From contig NZ_JACIYL010000053.1 in NCBI RefSeq assembly GCF_014359955.1, positions 1 to 11,243 on the forward strand: DNA of 11,243 bases, given 5' to 3'. Of the stretch, positions 7,457 through 11,243 are shown piece by piece (positions within the stretch are counted from its first letter, which is position 1; every line of letters begins with the position of its first letter). Position numbers and translations under genes: made by a program. Under the pieces are notes generated by a model. That model did not search any database. It was not told the origin of the DNA and saw nothing but the letters and a program-made list of their open reading frames with translations. The DNA comes from Thermogutta sp. (lineage in GTDB: Bacteria; Planctomycetota; Planctomycetia; Pirellulales; Thermoguttaceae).

Positions 7457-7480
7457 GCGGCAATCGACCGCCGTTGATTG
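7457..7480 (-). other. Inverted repeats between hemQ and the permease gene
   Basis: The 82-base gap contains two overlapping inverted repeats. CAATCGAC (7461-7468) faces GTTGATTG (7473-7480) with one non-Watson-Crick position, and GGCGG (7457-7461) can pair with CCGCC (7468-7472). No T-run follows on the minus strand, so a classic terminator is not supported. It may modulate read-through or message stability, or be chance. Confidence 0.2.
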
Positions 7481-7502
7481 GAAATGTGCCTCCGTCTCTG
7501 CT

Positions 7503-8348
7503 TCAACGGATGCCGCAGTGATCCAGGATTTGTTCAGGAGAGGCCCGATAGCCGCTGTAAAAAGGCCCGAAGTCAGCGTACCGGGCACTGGCCTCGTCGA
7601 ATCGCATGCGGTAGACAATTTCTTTAAGATACTGGGGATTGCGCGCCCACAAAGTCACCCCCCATTCCCAGTCTTCCAGCCCGATTCCCACCGTCACAAG
7701 CTGCGTCACCCGACCGGCGAACTTCAGCCCGGTCTCGCCATGTTCGGCCATGAGGCGTTCCCGCTCTTCAAAGTTGAGCATGAACCAGTTTGCCTCGGGA
7801 CGACGTCGTTTATTCATGGGGTAAAAACAGAAAGCCGGCCAGTCCGGCAGGTCGGGATTCAGACGTTGTTTCCGCATGATGTCATATCGTTTGGCGTATT
7901 GCGAGGTCCGTTGCACGAACTCGGGGCTTTCCGGAGAAAGCCCTTCCTTTTGCAAACGCTCCGCATAAGCCTCGGGAGTGGGCAGGTACTCCGAAACCTC
8001 TGTCAGGGAGATAAACGACCAGGTGGGAATAAGTGCCGCGCCCATCGCGCTCCCCATGAGGCGATGATGAAGTCCATCCAGCTTGAGCGGATCGGCATCC
8101 AGCATCATCAAACCGAAGTCAGCCTTGTGCCCCATGATGAGGTAGGTCTGAAGTCGTGCCGGCGCTGATTCCGCTGGAGGCGTCAAGACCTCGCGAAATT
8201 CCTCACAGGCTTGTGTCTTTTCGGCCGGACTGAGACGCTTTAAGGCTTGCCTGTCGAAACGGTAGAACCAGTGGTGGCAATGCCATCCCTCTTCCGGCTG
8301 GAGGGAAATGGCTGGGCGTGGTGCCGTTTCCGGATGTTGACTCATCAT
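7503..8348 (-). CDS. hemQ: Coproheme decarboxylase (HemQ/ChdC, chlorite dismutase family)
   Basis: Catalyses the last step of the coproporphyrin-dependent heme pathway: two peroxide-driven decarboxylations of Fe-coproporphyrin III to heme b, in the cytoplasm. 281 residues, slightly longer than Gram-positive HemQ. The key residues of Listeria HemQ (Arg133, Tyr147, Lys151, His174, Gln187, from memory) are all found here at identical spacing: Arg162, Tyr176 and Lys180 in YPMNKRR, proximal His203 in MAEHGETG, and Gln216. The C-terminal hallmark DWEWGVTLWA...YRMRFDEASARYADFG is intact. This argues for a decarboxylase, not a true chlorite dismutase. AGGAGG (8360-8365 on this strand) lies 11 bases before the first of two adjacent ATGs, supporting the start at 8348. 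It is probably transcribed from its own promoter (8385-8413), possibly through to the permease gene. Confidence 0.96.
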   Translation of the reverse strand: MMSQHPETAPRPAISLQPEEGWHCHHWFYRFDRQALKRLSPAEKTQACEEFREVLTPPAESAPARLQTYLIMGHKADFGLMMLDADPLKLDGLHHRLMGSAMGAALIPTWSFISLTEVSEYLPTPEAYAERLQKEGLSPESPEFVQRTSQYAKRYDIMRKQRLNPDLPDWPAFCFYPMNKRRRPEANWFMLNFEERERLMAEHGETGLKFAGRVTQLVTVGIGLEDWEWGVTLWARNPQYLKEIVYRMRFDEASARYADFGPFYSGYRASPEQILDHCGIR

Positions 8349-8384
8349 GGTAGGAATTGCCTCCTGGTTTCACAAACATCCGCG

Positions 8385-8413
8385 AGTAAACCTCACTTGA
8401 CAGGGAGGTACAA
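8385..8413 (-). promoter_or_regulatory. Possible hemQ promoter
   Basis: On the minus strand TTGTAC (8413-8408) is followed after 17 bases by TTTACT (8390-8385). That would place transcription start near 8378 and give a leader of about 30 bases with the hemQ ribosome site. The hexamers are partial matches (3/6 and 4/6), but the spacing and location fit. Confidence 0.35.
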
Positions 8414-8414
8414 C

Positions 8415-8445
8415 CGTTGCGAATTTAGAATTCTTTCCGGCAACG
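8415..8445. promoter_or_regulatory. Nested inverted repeat just upstream of the possible hemQ promoter
   Basis: CGTTGC (8415-8420) and GCAACG (8440-8445) form outer arms. Inside, GAATT-TAG-AATTC (8421-8433) is a perfect inner palindrome. The element sits immediately upstream of the -35-like hexamer of hemQ, where activator or repressor sites are common. It could also be an RNA hairpin at the 3' end of the flavoprotein message. The cognate protein is unknown. Confidence 0.3.
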
Positions 8446-8518
8446 ATTCGGCGGGCAAGCGATCGGCCTCATGACGCGAAAAACGAGTTTGGTTGAAACA
8501 AGCACGCTTTTCTCCGCG

Positions 8519-9124
8519 CTACATGCCATAAGGGTAGGTCTCCAAATCCACAACACCACTTTGCCGAACGGCGCGAAGAGCCTTGGCATACTCAATGAGC
8601 AATTTTAAGGAATAGCGTAACCGCTGGCGAATGGTGGCATCTTCCGGGCTGGCCGGTGCTTCCCCATGCAACATCCGGCTGACGTTGCGGATAATGACAT
8701 GTTCTGGGATATAGCAAATCCGCGTATTTTTGTAGCTGCTCAAGCGCAGTTCAGCCACAGGATAGCTGCCACCCAGCGAGGCCGATACCGTGATGATTAA
8801 CCCAGGCTTGTGGGCAAGGACTTCCTTGTCGCACAGAAGGAAGAAATTCTTAAGTGCCGCCGGAACCATGCCCGACCATTCGGGTGAAATCACCACGAAG
8901 CCTTCACACGCCCGCAACTGTACCATGACTGGTTGGAGTAATTGTGCCCACTTGTCACTACCGCTCCACACGCCTTCATCCCAGAATGGAAACGGTGTGT
9001 CAGCGAGGTTCAGGAGATAGGTCTCCGCTACGCCCAGCTCGCGGAGTTGCTCTTTCACGTACCTCGCCACTCGGTGGGACTCGCCCTGCGGCCGATGGCT
9101 TCCCGAAATAATCCCAATTTTCAT
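8519..9124 (-). CDS. NADPH-dependent FMN reductase-like flavoprotein
   Basis: Small flavodoxin-fold protein of the NADPH-dependent FMN reductase family (the chromate reductase/azoreductase-like group), 201 residues, cytoplasmic. The N-terminal strand and FMN phosphate loop read IGIISGSHRPQGES. The second flavin-contact motif is PEWSGMVPAALKNF (81-94), matching the family's PEYNGSIPGALKNA pattern with Trp for Tyr. A third, VSASLGGSYPVAELR, follows near 113-127. I start it at the ATG at 9124, because GAGAGGG lies seven bases upstream; the in-frame TTG at 9130 would be too close to that site. Residues beyond about 145 form a helical extension. The natural substrate is unknown: it may reduce free flavin, quinones or metals. 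It lies 170 bases upstream of hemQ on the same strand, with a separate promoter-like site between. Confidence 0.9.
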   Translation of the reverse strand: MKIGIISGSHRPQGESHRVARYVKEQLRELGVAETYLLNLADTPFPFWDEGVWSGSDKWAQLLQPVMVQLRACEGFVVISPEWSGMVPAALKNFFLLCDKEVLAHKPGLIITVSASLGGSYPVAELRLSSYKNTRICYIPEHVIIRNVSRMLHGEAPASPEDATIRQRLRYSLKLLIEYAKALRAVRQSGVVDLETYPYGM

Positions 9125-9191
9125 ACGCAAGCCCTCTCTTGTTCGCGCGTTTCAGGGATGGCATCCTTCGTGATCAATATGGCCGTCGCAA

Positions 9192-9213
9192 GCCAGCAAT
9201 TCATCTTGCTGGC
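9192..9213 (-). other. Perfect 8-bp hairpin in the flavoprotein gene leader
   Basis: GCCAGCAA (9192-9199) and TTGCTGGC (9206-9213) are exact inverse complements around a six-base loop. The element lies about 70 bases upstream of the flavoprotein start and within its predicted leader. No T-run follows on either strand, so it is not a standard terminator. It could stabilise the message or bind a protein. Confidence 0.4.
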
Positions 9214-9259
9214 CACAGCCGCTTGCAAAGCCGTGCGCGGTGAGGTTTGCTGGTTCGCA

Positions 9260-9290
9260 ATTCTAAAGGAAGATCGACGTTCGGTGACAA
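9260..9290 (-). promoter_or_regulatory. Possible promoter of the flavoprotein gene
   Basis: On the minus strand TTGTCA (9290-9285, five of six matches to TTGACA) is followed after 19 bases by TAGAAT (9265-9260, five of six to TATAAT). The spacing is slightly long. It would give a leader of about 130 bases that includes the 9192-9213 hairpin. Confidence 0.38.
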
Positions 9291-9461
9291 CCCCGGCTCG
9301 CTGATAGGGGCAAGCCGAGTGCGTAAAGGACGACAATCCTCGGCATAACTGCCGGCTGTTCGGTCAGCTCCATAACGGTCGAGGACGCAACACGGCCATC
9401 CACTCTGTGCCATCCGAACAAATCCGCTCTCCACAGTCCAGCGGTTCGGTTCCCTCCCCGC

Positions 9462-9489
9462 TTGACGTCCGCCGGTTGTATTGTACACT
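9462..9489 (+). promoter_or_regulatory. Likely lexA promoter
   Basis: TTGACG (9462-9467) and TACACT (9484-9489) are separated by 16 bases and point toward lexA. The -10 hexamer lies inside the TGTACA palindrome, the expected arrangement for a self-repressing gene. The leader would be about 160 bases. Confidence 0.45.
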
Positions 9490-9496
9490 TGTACAC
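9481..9496 (+). promoter_or_regulatory. Candidate LexA operator (SOS box)
   Basis: TGTACA-CT-TGTACA (9482-9495) is a symmetric palindrome; the same stretch is also a perfect tandem octamer, TTGTACAC twice (9481-9496). Its core GTAC-N4-GTAC resembles the cyanobacterial LexA consensus (RGTACNNNDGTWCB) at the core positions, though both outer bases differ. It overlaps the -10 of the predicted lexA promoter, and LexA genes are usually self-repressed. No second GTAC-N4-GTAC site was noticed in the window. The binding specificity of this LexA is inferred, not shown. Confidence 0.5.
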
Positions 9497-9656
9497 GACG
9501 GACTCCTGTGTCAGTGTTGAACGAATCACCTATTGTAGGTCTCGGGTCAACGATGCCAGGCACCTGTCAGCAGCACGGGCCAGCGTGATGTGAATCGCAA
9601 GCAATCTGTATGTGGTGGCCGGGGCGATGGCCAGTCTCAATCGCGAGGCGTAACCC

Positions 9657-10304
9657 ATGAATCCAACAGGATCGACGCAACGCACATTAACACCAAGGCA
9701 GCGTGAAATCCTCAACTTTATCAAGGCCAGCATTGAGCGACGTGGATATGCTCCGACGGTCCGCGAAATTGCGGCCCAGTTCAGCATCCGCTCGCCCAAT
9801 GGGGTGCGCGGCCATCTGCGCGCTTTGGAGGCCAAAGGATTCATCGTGCGGGATGCGCATCGGTCGCGTGCCATTCGCGTGGCTGAATTCGCCCAATTGG
9901 GACCTCAGACCGGCAAACGTTCCTCACGATCGGGTTTGCCTCTGGTGGGGCGGATTGCCGCCGGTCTTCTCCATGAGGCGATCGAAAATGCCGAGACCTT
10001 CGACTTTGAGAGTCTTTTTAACAACAAGAACGGCGACTTGTTCGTGCTTCGAGTTCAGGGAGACTCAATGATCGAAGCACAAATCGCAGACGGAGATTAC
10101 GTGATCGTTCGCCGCCAGGATGTCGCCGATCCGGGAAGCATTGTGGTCGCCCTGACGGACGAAAATGAAGCCACTCTCAAATACTGGTATCCCACCAAGC
10201 GCGGGGCAAAGCTCGTCCCGGCGAACAAGAATATGTCGCCGATCTTCGTGAGAAATGCACGCGTGCTGGGGGTTGTCATCGGGGTGGTTCGCAAACTCGA
10301 TTGA
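9657..10304 (+). CDS. lexA: LexA repressor (SOS response, self-cleaving S24 peptidase)
   Basis: Transcriptional repressor of DNA-damage genes that cleaves itself when RecA filaments form. 215 residues. The N-terminal winged helix (about 11-77) begins LTPRQREILNFIKASI and includes the recognition region FSIRSPNGVRGHLRALEAKG. The cleavage site is in LPLVGRIAAG, between Ala102 and Gly103. The catalytic serine is Ser137 in VQGDSMIEAQIADGDYVIV and the general base is Lys175 in EATLKYWYP. All parts needed for auto-cleavage are present. The ATG at 9657 is preceded by GAGG (9645-9648), and an in-frame TAA directly upstream excludes a longer form. A palindromic box in its promoter suggests self-regulation. 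A 12-base palindrome (GGGGCATGCCCC, 10306-10317) follows the stop but lacks a T-tract. Confidence 0.97.
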   Translation: MNPTGSTQRTLTPRQREILNFIKASIERRGYAPTVREIAAQFSIRSPNGVRGHLRALEAKGFIVRDAHRSRAIRVAEFAQLGPQTGKRSSRSGLPLVGRIAAGLLHEAIENAETFDFESLFNNKNGDLFVLRVQGDSMIEAQIADGDYVIVRRQDVADPGSIVVALTDENEATLKYWYPTKRGAKLVPANKNMSPIFVRNARVLGVVIGVVRKLD

Positions 10305-10381
10305 CGGGGCATGCCCCTGGCGGCGAGCAGCCCATCCCCGTGCCCACCTTTTCTGCCAAAAATGTCTTGCTGTTACACTCG

Positions 10382-10410
10382 TTTACGGACCCACCAACTT
10401 GGGCTAAGAT
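10382..10410 (+). promoter_or_regulatory. Possible promoter of the zinc-finger/ASCH unit
   Basis: TTTACG (10382-10387) and TAAGAT (10405-10410) are spaced by 17 bases, each matching four of six consensus positions. They lie about 60 bases before the predicted start of the zinc-finger gene and downstream of the lexA stop. Read-through from lexA is an alternative. Confidence 0.28.
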
Positions 10411-10468
10411 GCAAACAGGATGTTGCATCGGTTGTTCGTCCGTTTCGGGGATTGCGGAAGAGAACGAG

Positions 10469-11113
10469 ATGGGTTTTCGGTTTTTCTGTCCGCAGGGCCA
10501 TATTCTGGAGGCCGAGGTCGACCAAGTAGGCCAGGCCGCCGCGTGCCCCTTTTGCGGGACGGCGATGCTCATCCCCCCGCCGAAGTCAGTACGGGAAACT
10601 GGCCCCGGGATCTCGTTGGCCCCGGCAAACGAACAACCGGAACTTCGCCAACCATCTGCCGTTGCGTCCCAGTTCGATTTCGCGCTCCCCGGTTCGGTGG
10701 ATTCGCCGCGTATCGCTGCTACCGAATCTGCGCCGCCTGCCGAGAATGCTGCGGGGGTCGTAGAATCCGGGCCCAACTGGCCCTCCGTGCAACCCGCGGC
10801 AACCTTTCCGGCAAGCCAGGTGGCAGGTCCTGCGGTTTCGGCGACCGTCCCGGAGGTTTATCATATCCCATGCCCTCAGGGACATGTCCTGGAAACCCCC
10901 CGCGAGATGCTGGGCACCGACGCCATGTGCCCGTTTTGCCAGACTGTCTTTCATCTGACGTACGAAGCGAGTCAGGAGTACCAGGAGAAGCGTCGGCGGG
11001 AGATCGAACTTGCGGAACGGCGGGCGGCGCTGTTCTGGATTCGGCTGGCCATCGCTGCTGCGATCCTGGTAGTCGGTGGCCTTATTGCCATGATCATCCT
11101 TGCACCCAAGTGA
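10469..11113 (+). CDS. Tail-anchored protein with two CPxGH zinc-finger-like motifs
   Basis: Uncharacterised, 214 residues. Two similar metal-site motifs flank a low-complexity linker: Cys7, His11, Cys26, Cys29 (FCPQGHILEA ... CPFCG) and Cys135, His139, Cys154, Cys157 (PCPQGHVLET ... CPFCQ). The Pro/Ala/Ser-rich linker (about 35-125) is probably disordered. A charged helix (about 160-186) leads into a hydrophobic segment near 189-211, only a few residues from the end, so the protein is likely tail-anchored with both fingers in the cytoplasm. I chose the ATG at 10469 because GGAAG lies eight bases upstream and the first finger begins at once. An in-frame ATG at 10409 would add 20 residues, including a CCIGC, but has no ribosome site. 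The ASCH gene follows after 11 bases, so the two are probably co-transcribed. Function unknown; a structural or binding role is as likely as an enzymatic one. Confidence 0.8.
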   Translation: MGFRFFCPQGHILEAEVDQVGQAAACPFCGTAMLIPPPKSVRETGPGISLAPANEQPELRQPSAVASQFDFALPGSVDSPRIAATESAPPAENAAGVVESGPNWPSVQPAATFPASQVAGPAVSATVPEVYHIPCPQGHVLETPREMLGTDAMCPFCQTVFHLTYEASQEYQEKRRREIELAERRAALFWIRLAIAAAILVVGGLIAMIILAPK

Positions 11114-11124
11114 TCAGGACAGCC

Positions 11125-11243
11125 ATGCTCCTATTCAAGAAAAAATTCCTTGCCGACATCCGGGAAGGGCGAAAGACACAGACAATCCGCGTGTGGAAAT
11201 TTCGGCACATGCGTGCCGGACAGAGGAGCTACATACCGGGGGT
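11125..11243 (+). CDS. ASCH-domain (PUA-like fold) protein, N-terminal part
   Basis: The first 39 codons of a gene cut by the right edge. The sequence KKKFLADIREGRKTQTIRVW, then MRAGQ, matches the ASCH/PUA-like pattern in which GxKTxTIR lines a probable RNA- or nucleotide-binding pocket. ASCH proteins are proposed RNA-binding or nucleoside-processing factors; no specific role can be assigned from this fragment. AGGA (11116-11119) lies five bases before the ATG, and the gene begins 11 bases after the zinc-finger gene stop, so an operon is likely. Confidence 0.75.
   Translation, partial: MLLFKKKFLADIREGRKTQTIRVWKFRHMRAGQRSYIPG

Larger units (their letters stand above)
9125..9656. other. Intergenic regulatory region between the flavoprotein gene and lexA
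   Basis: About 530 bases between two divergent genes. It contains a minus-strand promoter-like pair (9260-9290), a perfect hairpin (9192-9213), and the lexA promoter with its palindromic box (9462-9496). 9300-9460 shows nothing I can interpret, and no tRNA-like or protein-like signal was found. Confidence 0.6.

Noticed and set aside
7212..8168. Long plus-strand open frame across the permease and hemQ
   Set aside because: It runs antisense across two clearly recognised genes and shows no domain pattern.
8397..8431. Plus-strand TTGACA with TAGAAT
   Set aside because: The hexamers are good but 23 bases apart, and every gene for the next kilobase lies on the opposite strand.
9627..9653. Nine-codon open frame ending three bases before lexA as a leader peptide
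   Set aside because: It has no clear ribosome site, and such tiny frames arise easily by chance.
10306..10317. GGGGCATGCCCC after lexA as a terminator or operator
   Set aside because: A perfect palindrome, but without loop room for a stable hairpin or a T-tract, and only one copy was noticed.
1..11243. tRNA, rRNA, CRISPR or mobile elements
   Set aside because: No cloverleaf-like T-arm, regularly spaced repeats, transposase motifs or terminal inverted repeats were recognised by reading.

Overview
The window looks like chromosomal DNA from a member of the Planctomycetota, possibly a Thermogutta or Pirellula relative. This is inference from the gene types: a lipoprotein with a planctomycete-style secreted domain, a MotA/TolQ-type channel gene followed by two large unnamed TolR/MotB-like genes, coproheme decarboxylase, and a duplicated CPxGH zinc-finger protein. 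The DNA is moderately GC-rich, and I saw no tRNA, rRNA, CRISPR array, insertion sequence or phage gene.

Layout. 1-345 (-) is the start of a lipoprotein gene running off the left edge. 346-1096 has no convincing gene but holds AT-rich tandem repeats and pairing segments that could form RNA. 1097-5263 (+) is the most interesting part: three genes in a row that look like an ion-driven stator. The first is a MotA/TolQ/ExbB-type channel with a long coiled-coil tail. The next two each have a TolR/ExbD/MotB-like single membrane helix, a coiled coil and an unrecognised C-terminal domain. A likely terminator follows at 5318-5348. 5415-6452 (+) is a ROK-family sugar kinase. It converges on a minus-strand block: a lone OppB/DppB-type permease (6500-7420), coproheme decarboxylase hemQ/chdC (7503-8348) and an NADPH-dependent FMN reductase-like flavoprotein (8519-9124). 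9125-9656 is a regulatory stretch between the flavoprotein and lexA. lexA (9657-10304, +) follows, then a tail-anchored double zinc-finger protein (10469-11113) and the start of an ASCH-domain gene (11125 to the right edge).

How the genes may work together. The three-gene block is a candidate new system. The channel has the usual conserved threonines. The two partner proteins differ at the one residue expected to carry the proton: the third gene keeps Asp14 in its helix, while the second has Ala23 at the aligned position. The C-terminal domain appears to occur three times across the two partners. This suggests a heteromeric stator in which only one partner type handles ions. lexA appears to be self-regulated, because a TGTACA-CT-TGTACA palindrome overlaps the -10 of a promoter-like sequence about 160 bases upstream of its start. 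The remaining genes look like ordinary metabolic or housekeeping functions with no clear shared pathway.
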